From positions 3,348,001 to 3,412,000 of the forward strand of contig NZ_CP102285.1 in the NCBI RefSeq assembly GCF_025151045.1: a stretch of DNA of 64,000 nucleotides. Reading direction: 5' to 3'. Position 1 is the stretch's first letter; each line of letters begins with the position of its first letter. The stretch is from Parabacteroides johnsonii DSM 18315 (GTDB taxonomy: Bacteria; Bacteroidota; Bacteroidia; Bacteroidales; Tannerellaceae). A program made the translations under genes and the position numbers. The notes beneath the pieces are model-generated. The model worked only from the letters and a program-made list of their open reading frames with translations, ran no database searches and was not told where the DNA came from. This document shows, one piece after another, positions 52,998 through 62,438 of the stretch.

Positions 52998-53981
52998 TTA
53001 TTTTAAGGTCACTATGTTCCGCTCTGTGTCTTTCTCTACTTTGAATTTGCGGATTTGCTGCAATACGCGGAAAACATCGTCGAGACTGTCGCGCTGCCTG
53101 AATTTTCCCGTATAAGTATCTTTGAATAAAGATGTGTCTTTTACTACGATCTTTACGTCATAGTAAAGTTCCATTTTTTCCAGAATATTGATCAAAGGTT
53201 CATTTTCAAAGGCATATATACCGTCAAGCCATAAAAAATGAGCTTTCAGGCGAATCGGTTCTACCTTCATCTTTCCGTTCGAGACAGTCACTTGTTGATC
53301 CGGTTCCAAAATGATCCCGTCAGATTCCTTATTCCGGAAAAAGACGCGTACAGAACCTTCCAACAAACTGGTTTGTACATAGCCGGTCGCAGGATAGCTG
53401 CACACGTTAAATTGGGTGCCTAAAACTTCCATATCGACATCATGCGTAGAAACAATGAAAGGGCGGGAAGGGTCTTTCGCCACTTTGAAGAAGGCTTCTC
53501 CTTCGATCGTAACATTCCTTTTATCATCGGTAAAACGGGCTGGATAGATCAACTTCGACTTCGCATTCAGCCAAACTTCCGTCCCATCCTGCAAGACCAG
53601 TTGTGCCCGCTGTCCGGCAGGAGTGTACAGAGTATTCATCACATTCTCCGATAAAAACTCCGCTTGCTCAGGCTGTGCATACCAATATGTCAATATACTT
53701 GTTGAAACGACCAATATCAGGATAGCAGCCGCATACCCGATCCGGCGTGTCCAACGCTTCCACATCACGGAGTGTTGCTTTTGCAAAATAAAGCGGTCGT
53801 ATTTCTGTTTGCCGATTGTTTTATCCTGCACCTGATGTCCTAAGTTCAACAAGGCATATAGATTTTGATACTCTACAAATTCTTTTTTGAGTTCTTCACT
53901 CGCCTCGACATCGCGCAGCAGGGATAGTCGCTCTTCCGTGGAAAGTTCCTCATAAAAGTATTTATGTATCCGTTCGTTCAT
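52998..53981 (-). CDS. FecR-family anti-sigma factor
   Basis: 327 residues. A cytoplasmic N-terminal domain (1-78) is followed by one membrane segment (about 79-102, RRIGYAAAILILVVSTSILTY), then the periplasmic FecR domain (YTPAGQRAQLVLQDGTEVWLNA, RNVTIEGEAFFKVAKDPSRPF, VLGTQFNVCSYP) and the C-terminal DUF4974-like STN-binding part (NEPLINILEKMELYYDVKI). It relays ligand binding by the STN-type SusC to the sigma factor encoded just upstream. Confidence 0.94.
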   Translation of the reverse strand: MNERIHKYFYEELSTEERLSLLRDVEASEELKKEFVEYQNLYALLNLGHQVQDKTIGKQKYDRFILQKQHSVMWKRWTRRIGYAAAILILVVSTSILTYWYAQPEQAEFLSENVMNTLYTPAGQRAQLVLQDGTEVWLNAKSKLIYPARFTDDKRNVTIEGEAFFKVAKDPSRPFIVSTHDVDMEVLGTQFNVCSYPATGYVQTSLLEGSVRVFFRNKESDGIILEPDQQVTVSNGKMKVEPIRLKAHFLWLDGIYAFENEPLINILEKMELYYDVKIVVKDTSLFKDTYTGKFRQRDSLDDVFRVLQQIRKFKVEKDTERNIVTLK

Positions 53982-54049
53982 ATTTTCCGCTTTTGTTCTT
54001 AATAAACGGATCAGGGAACCAAAACCCCCAAGAGGATAAACGGTTTTTT

Positions 54050-54619
54050 TTAATTAGCGAGTAAAAATATTAATAAAGGGAGATAGTCTTTCAATTCGCT
54101 TTTAATTTTTTTATAGGCAATAGCCATTTGATTTTCAACAGTTTTAAGGGAAATATTCAATTCTGCAGCTATGTCTTTCTGTTTTTTCCCCTCTATTTTG
54201 CTTTTGATAAAAATTTCCCGACATTTTTTAGGCAAAGAGTCTACCACTTCAGTAATGATCCGTTCGATATCCTGCTCGGAGAGTAGAGACTGATCGAATA
54301 ATTCCAAGGAGGCAAGTTTCATCCGCAAAGTAGCCTGATACTCTTCCTGTATCAGGTTGACAGCTTCCTTTACAACAATGCGGTGACGTAAAAGGTCGAT
54401 ACAACGGTTTTTGATCGAAGTAAAAAGCAGGGCAACCAGATTCACATCATAAGCCAAGATCTCTTTTTTTTCCCACAATTCGGTAAATACGTCCTGGACG
54501 ATATTTTCTGCGTCTTCTTCTGACACGACATACTCCAGAGCGAAATATTTCATCCGGGAAAACCAAGAGACATATATTTCTTCAAAATGGTCGGATAGTA
54601 TTTTCTTTTCAACCAGCAT
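54050..54619 (-). CDS. ECF-family sigma factor of the SusCD locus
   Basis: 189 residues. Region 2: YFALEYVVSEEDAENIVQDVFTELW. Region 4: VDSLPKKCREIFIKSKIEG with the helix-turn-helix KQKDIAAELNISLKTVENQ. This is the Bacteroidetes family that pairs with FecR. The order sigma, FecR, SusC, SusD on one strand is the standard layout for ligand-induced outer-membrane uptake loci, often for host glycans. Confidence 0.94.
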   Translation of the reverse strand: MLVEKKILSDHFEEIYVSWFSRMKYFALEYVVSEEDAENIVQDVFTELWEKKEILAYDVNLVALLFTSIKNRCIDLLRHRIVVKEAVNLIQEEYQATLRMKLASLELFDQSLLSEQDIERIITEVVDSLPKKCREIFIKSKIEGKKQKDIAAELNISLKTVENQMAIAYKKIKSELKDYLPLLIFLLAN

Positions 54620-55211
54620 CTTTCTTCTGTGTGAATAAAATCACGGCGTTCTCGATCTCCAAACTTTAATCTTTAAATTATTATATAGAGTGTGAGAGCT
54701 GTGACTTATCTATCAAATAGGGCTCTGGAAAACCTTTGGGAGTAAATAAGCAACATACTCCCACACCATACTTACGGATACGATGCGGGATATGCTAACC
54801 CATTCTTCCCCCTTTCAAATTTTCCAGATTTTTATTTGAAAGAATCAGTTAAACAACGCAATTGTGCTATTTGCACAATGCAAATATAATAATAGTTATT
54901 GGTTAGACAAGTAAACTGTATATTGTATTCAAGACAAACGTATCTAATTTTTAGTCGATAGCTGTGCATAAAGTACAAGAACTTCCGAGAGAAGGAACCA
55001 ATAAGCTCTCCAAACAGCGTTTCTCGGATCTAGTGGAAACAATTCGCATGATAGGGCATGAGTTATCAGAAATTTCCATTGTTTGAGCCTATGACAAACT
55101 ATTAATGGCAAGTTTCATTATTCAAACTGGCGAAGGAAGAGCTAAAAATATTCATAGCAACAATTTATTTCTTGTTTTTATATACTTTTGCAGCCTGATT
55201 AAATAAGTAAT
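54620..55211. other. 592-bp region upstream of the sigma gene with a possible gene remnant
   Basis: Mostly AT-rich. From 54964 (GTG) to 55086 a 40-residue frame stays open with a protein-like look (HKVQELPREGTNKLSKQRF, then SDLVETIRMIGHELSE) but lacks an ATG or a body; it may be the tail of a lost gene. A TACTTTTG -7 box for the PfkB gene is at 55183-55190. Nothing else is recognised. Confidence 0.35.
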
Positions 55212-56093
55212 ATGAATACACATAATCTTTGTTGCATCGGCCACATTACGTTGGATAAGATTGTAACGCCGAAAAGGACACTGCATATGCCGGGAGGAAC
55301 ATCTTTCTATTTCGCGCATGGAATGAGCAAATTAGATACTTCCGACTTCCTGTTGGTAACAGCTCTTGCTGTCAGTGAGATGGACGCGGTGGAAGAAATA
55401 CGCAGGAAAGGGATCGATGTAAAGGTTTTGCCCAGTACCCATTCCGTCTATTTTGAAAATACATATGGCGAGAACCAGAACAACCGGACGCAGCGGGTAT
55501 TGGCAAAAGCCGATCCGTTCACAGTTGAAGGGTTACAGGATGTCGATGCCCGCATCTATCATTTGGGAAGTTTGCTGGCGGACGATTTTTCTTTAGATGT
55601 AATCAAATATTTATCGACCAAAGGGATGTTATCGGTCGATGCCCAAGGCTACCTGCGTGAAGTTCGCGGTGAGAATGTTTTCGCCGTAGACTGGCCGGAA
55701 AAGGAAGAGGCACTGAAATACATCCATATCCTGAAAGCCAACGAACACGAAACGGAAGTTCTCACCGGATGCAAAAATCCGCGTGAAGCAGCTCTGAAAT
55801 TAGCCAACTGGGGCGTTAAGGAGGTTTTGCTGACATTAGGAAGCATGGGATCTGTCATTTATGCCGACGGCGAATTTCATGAAATACCCGCATACCCTCC
55901 AACAGAGATTGTAGACGCTACGGGATGTGGCGATACCTATATGGCCGGCTATCTGTACATGCGAAACAAAGGAGCTTCATACAAAGAAGCAGGATGTTTT
56001 GCCGCCGCCATGTGTACAATCAAGCTGGAAGCCTCAGGACCTTTCGGGGGAACAGAGAAGGATGTTTGGGATATTATCGAAAGGTATAAGTGA
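55212..56093 (+). CDS. PfkB-family carbohydrate kinase
   Basis: 293 residues of the ribokinase fold. The start CIGHITLDKIV and PGGTSFYFAHGMSKL are the substrate side; the second signature DATGCGDTYMAGYLY carries the catalytic Asp and anion hole. The lid and loop suggest a sugar or nucleoside substrate but none can be named; an inositol- or fructose-type substrate is possible. It is convergent with the FucP-like permease and followed by a TTTATGA hairpin. Confidence 0.85.
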   Translation: MNTHNLCCIGHITLDKIVTPKRTLHMPGGTSFYFAHGMSKLDTSDFLLVTALAVSEMDAVEEIRRKGIDVKVLPSTHSVYFENTYGENQNNRTQRVLAKADPFTVEGLQDVDARIYHLGSLLADDFSLDVIKYLSTKGMLSVDAQGYLREVRGENVFAVDWPEKEEALKYIHILKANEHETEVLTGCKNPREAALKLANWGVKEVLLTLGSMGSVIYADGEFHEIPAYPPTEIVDATGCGDTYMAGYLYMRNKGASYKEAGCFAAAMCTIKLEASGPFGGTEKDVWDIIERYK

Positions 56094-56096
56094 AAC

Positions 56097-56168
56097 GATT
56101 TATGATTTCAGATTTATGATTTATGAGCTATGTATCACTGATAAATCATAAATCTGAAATCATAAATC
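56097..56168. repeat. TTTATGA heptamer hairpin (copy D)
   Basis: The longest copy: perfect 28-bp arms at 56097-56124 and 56141-56168. It separates the convergent PfkB and permease genes, and its right arm overlaps the permease stop codon at 56167. Confidence 0.88.
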
Positions 56169-57378
56169 AACGCAGTTTCTTAGCCATCACCATATAGGAA
56201 TAAATAAGGACTACGGCATACCCAAATAGCGGTACGACGAACGAAAACGACATTGTCGAGATATCGGCTACATAGCCCATCAATAACGGTCCGACAGCTC
56301 CTCCTATCGGAGACATCATCAAGAAGGACGAAGCACGCTTGGTATAGTCACCCAATCCCCTCAGCGAGATAGCAAAAATCGTCGGAAACATAATAGCCTC
56401 GAAGATATAGCAGGCAAATAGAGCACCTTTCGACAGAGTACCTAAATTCAGGGTAACGAACAGAGCGCCCAAAACAGTAAAAATCGCACAAATAAACAAG
56501 ACTTTCTCCGCTCGGATATAACTCATAATCCAACTACCGATAATACGCCCGATCATAAACAAGCCCAATCCACCAAAGGAAAGAACGATCGCTGCATCAT
56601 GTGCATCCATCCACCCATCGTCAGTCACATAATTAATAAAGAAACTGTTAATCGATATTTCCGCTATTTCGTAGCAGAACAAGGCCATCACCCCCCAGGT
56701 AAAACAACGATGTTTCCACAATCCTTTCAATCCGGCTTTAGCCTCAGCAGTCGTATCTTCGCAATCGTCATGGTTGATCTCCGGCAAGCGGATGCGGAAG
56801 AAAATAAGAGCAACAGACAGGACGATAACGCCCATCACGGTATAGGGCAAAGCAATGTTAGCATCTCCGTTGCCGGAAAACAACAGCATTCCACCGATTA
56901 CAGGTGCACAGATACAACCTAACCCATTGAAGGATTGTGCCAGATTCAAACGACTGGCTGCCGTCTCGCGATCCCCAAGCTCTGTCACGTAAGGATTGGC
57001 TGCCGTCTCCAAGAACGTCAGTCCGCAACCGATCACAAACAGGGAAAAGAGAAAGAAGTTGAATGACATCAACTGTTCGCTCGGAATGAAAAGCAACGAT
57101 CCGATCCCGTAAAGGATCAGACCGAACACCACCCCCTGGCGGTATCCGTATTTATTAATAAAAAGTCCGGCTGGGATAGCCATTGTGAAATAACCCGTGT
57201 ACATCGTTGCCTGGATCAAAGCAGAATGAGCCTTCGTCATGACAAGCGCCTCCTGGAAATGCTTGTTCAGCACATCTAAAATAGCATGTGCAAAACCCCA
57301 TAAGAAAAACAGAGATGTGACTAATACAAAAGGAACCAGATACTCTTTCTTTACCAACGATTTCTTTACTTTTTCCAT
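56167..57378 (-). CDS. FucP-like MFS sugar permease
   Basis: 403 residues with twelve membrane segments. The FucP/GlcP-type blocks LFFLWGFAHAILDVLNKHFQ, AGLFINKYGYRQGVVFGL, FLETAANPYVTELG and NLAQSFNGLGCICAPVIGG are present. Family members import fucose, glucose or other hexoses with protons. It is 27 bp downstream of the sensor kinase gene, so the two may be co-expressed and functionally linked. Confidence 0.9.
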   Translation of the reverse strand: MEKVKKSLVKKEYLVPFVLVTSLFFLWGFAHAILDVLNKHFQEALVMTKAHSALIQATMYTGYFTMAIPAGLFINKYGYRQGVVFGLILYGIGSLLFIPSEQLMSFNFFLFSLFVIGCGLTFLETAANPYVTELGDRETAASRLNLAQSFNGLGCICAPVIGGMLLFSGNGDANIALPYTVMGVIVLSVALIFFRIRLPEINHDDCEDTTAEAKAGLKGLWKHRCFTWGVMALFCYEIAEISINSFFINYVTDDGWMDAHDAAIVLSFGGLGLFMIGRIIGSWIMSYIRAEKVLFICAIFTVLGALFVTLNLGTLSKGALFACYIFEAIMFPTIFAISLRGLGDYTKRASSFLMMSPIGGAVGPLLMGYVADISTMSFSFVVPLFGYAVVLIYSYMVMAKKLR

Positions 57379-57405
57379 TTTATTGTTATTTGTTTTATAC
57401 TCATC

Positions 57406-60400
57406 TTATTCATTTACCGGATTGTAGGGAATCGTGAACCAGAAAGTCGAGCCTTTACCTAACTCCGAATCCACACCGATCTTGCCATCCAAAGACTGTA
57501 TGATGGACTCGCAGATGGAAAGCCCCAACCCCGTTCCCTGGACAAAGCTGTCAAATTTAGCAAAACGTTCAAAAACATGCGGAATATTCTCCTCGGCAAG
57601 TCCTTTGCCGGTGTCCGCCACATAAAAGCGCAGGATAGCGCCTATCCTCTCATATCCCATCGTAATAGAACCCTCCGAAGTGTATTTGCAAGCATTACTG
57701 AGGAAATTGGAGAGAACCTGTGTCAGCCGATTCTTTTCCGAATGGATCACACAAGCGACAGACGGCAGATGGCAAACCAAATCGACACCATCCTTCACAC
57801 GCGACTTATAGACCTGCTGCAAGTTATTGAATATCTCGGACAAGTCGACTGCCGAATAATTGAAATCCATCTGCCCGGCTTCGATCTTCGAAAGGTCGAG
57901 AATATCATTGACCAACTGGAGCAAAAGCTCATTATTCGTCTCGATGATCTTGACATATTCACCGATCTCATCCGGCTCTTCCGCCATCGCAATCAGATTC
58001 GAGAAGCCGACAATCGCGTTCAGGGGCGTTCGTATCTCATGGCTCATATTGGCTAGGAAAGCGCTTTTCAACCGATTGGCCTCCTCCGCCTTATTACGCA
58101 GGCGGATCAGTTCGTTCGTCATCTTCAAGTCCGTAATATCGCGCCTCAACCCGATGAGCTTACGTATCTTTCCATTTTCATTCCGTCCATAGGGAACGGC
58201 ATGCATCTCGAACCAGCGATCTCCCAGTGCTGGGACCATTGTCCTGATCTGGACCTCCATCACATGGATCTTTCCACAGGCAAGGTCTTCCAAACCTTTC
58301 CGAAGCAAATCACGGTCTTCGAGATCTACGAACGAAAGATACTCATCCAACGAAATTGTCATTCCTTCGAACACGGTAGACCGCGGCGAGTAGAAAATCC
58401 GAGTATCCGGATTGTACTCCCACGAAATAATCTGAGCAGCATCAAGAGTGAAGTCCAACTGTAGTTTGTTCTCTTCAAGTTCCTGCCGTCTCTTCATCTC
58501 ACCCGTTATATTTCTTTCCGTCCCGATAATCTGTTCGACTTCGCCAGTCTTTTCCGACTTCAACCCGATTGCATAGGTTTCGAACCAATCATAGCCTTCA
58601 CCCCGCCGGAAGCGAAACACTTCCCTCAGTTTGTTTTCTACTCCCCTGGACAGGCGGGACATAAACCGACTGTATTTTTCTTTGTCGTCCGGATGCAATA
58701 AATCCAGTGCACCTTTATTGCTCAAACCATCGTTGGCAAGCGTCTTCCGGTAAAGAGATGTGAATGTATCCTTCTGCACATCATAGCACCAAGCCGACAG
58801 GGAACCGGCATCAAGGGCAACGGACAATTCCCGGCGTATATCATCAAGCTCGAGTTCATTCCTACGAATATCCGTCGTATCAACCATTGTAGCAACAATA
58901 TATAGGTTTCCCTCTTTATCTTCCAAGCGCGTCTTAGTAGTAACAGCCCAACGGACAGGTAACCCGGTTTCTTCATCAAACAATACCCGGTTAAAAGAAA
59001 TCGGCTTGTCGCTTTGCAACACCCGGTTATCTTCTTCCCTGAAAAGAGAAGCTTTCAAATCGTTCACTTCAAAATCATTCTTCCCCAACATACAATCAAA
59101 GGCCTCTTTATAAAATTCGGAGACTTTGTTGTTGTAGAACAGATAGCGGTACTCATTACTCACATCCTTGATAAACAATCCTACCGGCAGATTATCCATG
59201 ATCGATTGCAGGAATGTTTTCAAACGCAGGATTTCCTTTTCGGCAACAACATAAGGAGTCACGTCATGGGTAAAGCAGATAACCGAATTATTCTCAAACG
59301 GCACAACACGTGCCTTTGTATATTTGATCCGATCCTTTTCCCCGTACTTGCAATTAAAGACAGTCACCTCACCCGTTTCGACCGTCCGTTTCACATGCAA
59401 GATAATTTCATCCAGCATCTCTTTAGCCTGCGGATATTCAAGATGAAGATCCTTCAGATTCTTCCCTATCTGGCATCTCGTGTCGACATCTTTCCAATTG
59501 TGATTATCAGGGTTCACAATATCCACTATATTCAAATCGGAGTCATAGATGGTCGCCATGTCCGGCATCCGGCTCAAGAGTTCCATCATTTTGGTATTTG
59601 CCGTCTTGTAAGCGTCTTCCTTTCGTTTCCTGTAATTTAAGATACCAATAAAAATAACCACCATCAAAATAACCAAACAGACAAACAGGATCACTTCTAC
59701 CGGATGTTCCTGCCATAATGAAGGTTCTTCGTTATAGAACACCGTATTTTCAGGCAACAACGAGGGGTCGATCCCTGAAGCTACAAACGTCGGATAGTTG
59801 ATATAATAATTGGGAAGTGAAGGAGTGAACTGAAAAGCCGGACTATTTTCGAATCCTTTCGTCAGAACACAATGAGTCAGCAAAGCCAAGTCTTTACCCA
59901 AATCCTCTCCGGAAATAAAATAGCCACCGATGTAATTCATGTTCGACGTGCCCTGATCCAAAACCTGATAAACCGGCTTAGACGTATAACGTGCCAGCTC
60001 ATTGTGGAGCATCGAATGTGCATGGGGATATTGAAGGGCATCGGTATACCATCCCGCCGATAAGATGGCATAGGAATCATCCATACAGGCAATCGAATCG
60101 AGTAGTTGGGGAGTAGACAGCTTACAGCCATCCATATAGCGAAGGTCGAGCGAATCAATCTGCTTGAAAAGATCGTTGATATAGGACTCGAAAAACGCCA
60201 TATTATAACGATTGTCATAACAAAACGCCACTTTGCGGATATGTGGCTGAAGTTGTTTTATCAGCGACAGGTTCTCAATGACAAAGTCCTTATAGGAATA
60301 TCCCGTTATTCTGAAATCGCCGAACGACTCTTTCATCGGCATCATATCGGCAACCGAAAACAGCTTCTTGTCTTTATTCTCATAATCAATGAAGGCTCCT

Positions 60401-60801
60401 TTCACATAACCCAACACGACAGGAATCTCATGCCAGCTATCCACACAAGTGACCCGATAGGAAGACCAAGCCTCATTACCTAGCAGCACGACCACATCCG
60501 GCTTTACCTTATAGGCAGCAAAAAGCTGCCGCATCCATCCTACCCAGGTTTCAAAGACGGGAGAAGCCTCGCAGTCCATATACTCAACAAATATTTTCGC
60601 TTCCGAATCTACCCGCATCTGATCTATGAAAGACGCAATCAGATGGTTTCCCTCTTCCTTGATCGGAGAATAAGAGCTAATGACCAAAACCTTCTGACCA
60701 TTGACGCTTGTCGTCCTTGCCTCCATAGGGAAAAGAGAAAGAGTAAAAACAAATAAAATTATCAGTAGTTCGTCGATTATCAACTTGCCATTTAGCATCA
60801 T
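57406..60801 (-). CDS. Membrane sensor histidine kinase with periplasmic binding-protein-like domain
   Basis: 1131 residues. A first membrane segment/signal (about 8-25) leads to a periplasmic domain of about 340 residues (KVLVISSYSPIKEEGNHL, KPDVVVLLGNEAW, PVYQVLDQGTSNMNYIGGYF) resembling ABC-type sugar-binding proteins. A second membrane segment (about 370-392, VILFVCLVILMVVIF) is followed by several PAS domains, then HisKA with the phospho-acceptor His921 in NMSHEIRTPLNA, and HATPase_c (N, G1 VADTGKGL, G2 GTGLGLSIC). It ends after the ATPase domain with no receiver or AraC output domain, unlike the one-protein hybrid systems common in Bacteroides. No response regulator is adjacent. Confidence 0.9.
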   Translation of the reverse strand: MMLNGKLIIDELLIILFVFTLSLFPMEARTTSVNGQKVLVISSYSPIKEEGNHLIASFIDQMRVDSEAKIFVEYMDCEASPVFETWVGWMRQLFAAYKVKPDVVVLLGNEAWSSYRVTCVDSWHEIPVVLGYVKGAFIDYENKDKKLFSVADMMPMKESFGDFRITGYSYKDFVIENLSLIKQLQPHIRKVAFCYDNRYNMAFFESYINDLFKQIDSLDLRYMDGCKLSTPQLLDSIACMDDSYAILSAGWYTDALQYPHAHSMLHNELARYTSKPVYQVLDQGTSNMNYIGGYFISGEDLGKDLALLTHCVLTKGFENSPAFQFTPSLPNYYINYPTFVASGIDPSLLPENTVFYNEEPSLWQEHPVEVILFVCLVILMVVIFIGILNYRKRKEDAYKTANTKMMELLSRMPDMATIYDSDLNIVDIVNPDNHNWKDVDTRCQIGKNLKDLHLEYPQAKEMLDEIILHVKRTVETGEVTVFNCKYGEKDRIKYTKARVVPFENNSVICFTHDVTPYVVAEKEILRLKTFLQSIMDNLPVGLFIKDVSNEYRYLFYNNKVSEFYKEAFDCMLGKNDFEVNDLKASLFREEDNRVLQSDKPISFNRVLFDEETGLPVRWAVTTKTRLEDKEGNLYIVATMVDTTDIRRNELELDDIRRELSVALDAGSLSAWCYDVQKDTFTSLYRKTLANDGLSNKGALDLLHPDDKEKYSRFMSRLSRGVENKLREVFRFRRGEGYDWFETYAIGLKSEKTGEVEQIIGTERNITGEMKRRQELEENKLQLDFTLDAAQIISWEYNPDTRIFYSPRSTVFEGMTISLDEYLSFVDLEDRDLLRKGLEDLACGKIHVMEVQIRTMVPALGDRWFEMHAVPYGRNENGKIRKLIGLRRDITDLKMTNELIRLRNKAEEANRLKSAFLANMSHEIRTPLNAIVGFSNLIAMAEEPDEIGEYVKIIETNNELLLQLVNDILDLSKIEAGQMDFNYSAVDLSEIFNNLQQVYKSRVKDGVDLVCHLPSVACVIHSEKNRLTQVLSNFLSNACKYTSEGSITMGYERIGAILRFYVADTGKGLAEENIPHVFERFAKFDSFVQGTGLGLSICESIIQSLDGKIGVDSELGKGSTFWFTIPYNPVNE

Positions 60802-61121
60802 TATCCCGTTGTTATTAGACTATACCTGCAAAAGTACAGCATTTTTTCATTTCAAGAACCTAATATGCTTGTATTTGAGCCACATTATGGCAAAAACGTC
60901 CCATTAGCCAGGATACGATCATTGACATCAAGCCAATGCTAAGACGGATAATTAGGGAGTGTCAACCAGAAAATCGAGCCTTTTTTCTTCCGACTTAACT
61001 TTGAGCTCCCCCCAAGCATTCGACGACCATCTGAGAAGATGCCGTTCAAAAATTACCCACACATCCTTCCTGACATATAGGCACATCGACTTGAATAGCT
61101 TTAGTTTATTACAGTATAAAG
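60802..61121. pseudogene. Remnant of a histidine-kinase C-terminus
   Basis: On the minus strand, 61036 to 60939 reads SQMVVECLGG, then (one frame over) ELKVKSEEK, then (another frame over) KGSIFWLTLPN before a stop. Joined across two homopolymer runs (G6 at about 61006-61012 and A6/T6 at about 60981-60986), this is the closing beta-sheet of a HATPase_c domain, like the end of the intact kinase nearby. Upstream there are stops and no further domain. The rest of the gap holds nothing recognised. Confidence 0.55.
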
Positions 61122-62282
61122 TTACCCTACTACATATCTGGCATTCCTCCCCATCAATCGATAAATGGAAGCTACGATCAACCAGGAAATGGCAAATGCG
61201 ACAACCGCGGCGGCAGGTATCTGTAAAGCCACCGGTACATGCAGGGCACGCATCAGAACGACACCCGGACCGGTAAAGAAATAATGCACCATATAGATTC
61301 CGAACCCACAAGTCGTTAGGTTTGCCAGCAAACTCTTGATCTTTTCGGATCGCACATCCACTTTTTTCATCAATAGGAAAACGGGGACCGTCATCATCAC
61401 GACATTAAGAGAACAATAGGTAAAGAAAAGTTCCAGCAATTCTTCGCTGTATTCCGGCAGAGCGGTTACATAGCGGAAACCGAAGAAAGTTACGACATAG
61501 CCGATCAAAAACATCGGGATCCCGACCAACAAGATTTTATTCAGACTCCAGTCGTGATTGCGCAGGTAATGTCCTAAAAGCAAATAGCCGTTGAACCCGG
61601 CAAAATAATACAACATATTGAAGGAGTTCCAGGAACAGCCTCCCCAGACATAAGGTGAAACGAACTGATAGTAATACGGTAGCAACGTCGACACGCCCCA
61701 GGCCAGCAGAAACCATAACTTGGCCTTTTCAGAAGCCTTTTCCACCCAGGCAGAGAAAATAGGCAGGTACAGATACAGACCGATCAATAGATAGATATAC
61801 CACATATGCACATCCACAATCGAGAAATTCAGCGGAATTTCCGCAATATATCTCAAGGAAATACCCAACGACTGGCGGGCAACTTCTTCGCCAGAATAAG
61901 GGAAAAAGTCCAAAATCACCTCCGGTGACAAGCCAAGCAGTCCGGTTATCCAAGGGAACAGGTTATAAAGCACAGACCAAATCAGGAAAGGCCAAAAGAC
62001 ACGACTGATCCTTTTTTTATAAAAGACGGAAGTATCGTCCTTCAATGGCAACAGCAAAGCTCCCGTAATCATCACAAACAGAGGAACACAAGGACGGAGA
62101 AACGATCCATAGGCTGCCCCCCAGAACTTAATCTGATCGATATTAGCTGGTGGTTCACCTGGATAAAAGTTAAACGGATCTGCACTATGGCAACAAACCA
62201 CGGTAAACATGGCAACAAAACGTACCACATCCAGCCAAACAACATGCGATCGGCCAATTGCCGAATTCTGACTCTTCATCAT
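61122..62282 (-). CDS. Acyltransferase-3 family membrane protein
   Basis: 386 residues with ten membrane segments. The start VVWLDVVRFVAMFTVVCCHSADP carries the catalytic His of the family, and the conserved loops FLRPCVPLFVMITGALLLP and DVHMWYIYLLIGLYLYLP follow. Such enzymes O-acetylate or succinylate surface polysaccharides and other envelope glycans using acyl-CoA from the cytoplasm. The substrate is unknown and no sugar-polymer locus adjoins it. Confidence 0.9.
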   Translation of the reverse strand: MMKSQNSAIGRSHVVWLDVVRFVAMFTVVCCHSADPFNFYPGEPPANIDQIKFWGAAYGSFLRPCVPLFVMITGALLLPLKDDTSVFYKKRISRVFWPFLIWSVLYNLFPWITGLLGLSPEVILDFFPYSGEEVARQSLGISLRYIAEIPLNFSIVDVHMWYIYLLIGLYLYLPIFSAWVEKASEKAKLWFLLAWGVSTLLPYYYQFVSPYVWGGCSWNSFNMLYYFAGFNGYLLLGHYLRNHDWSLNKILLVGIPMFLIGYVVTFFGFRYVTALPEYSEELLELFFTYCSLNVVMMTVPVFLLMKKVDVRSEKIKSLLANLTTCGFGIYMVHYFFTGPGVVLMRALHVPVALQIPAAAVVAFAISWLIVASIYRLMGRNARYVVG

Positions 62283-62405
62283 AATATTAGCATCTTACTA
62301 AGTTTATATTCCAAGCTAAGAACCGCCCGCCGTGCAAACGGAACCAGAAAAGCTTTCATTGCTTTATCAAACTATTAAAGGATTTGTACGCTCTATAAAA
62401 GAGAA

Positions 62406-62433
62406 AATCCTGACAATCAATATTGTCAGGATT
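62406..62433 (-). terminator. Terminator of tRNA-Leu
   Basis: Arms AATCCTGACAAT (62406-62417) and ATTGTCAGGATT (62422-62433) pair perfectly around a 4-base loop; on the minus strand a T-rich stretch follows, 5 bp past the tRNA end. Confidence 0.85.
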
Positions 62434-62438
62434 CCTTG

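Noticed and set aside
60952-61311. 119-residue frame at the acyltransferase 3' end
   Set aside because: Mostly antisense-frame reading of the acyltransferase gene; only its end coincides with the kinase remnant, in one of three frames.
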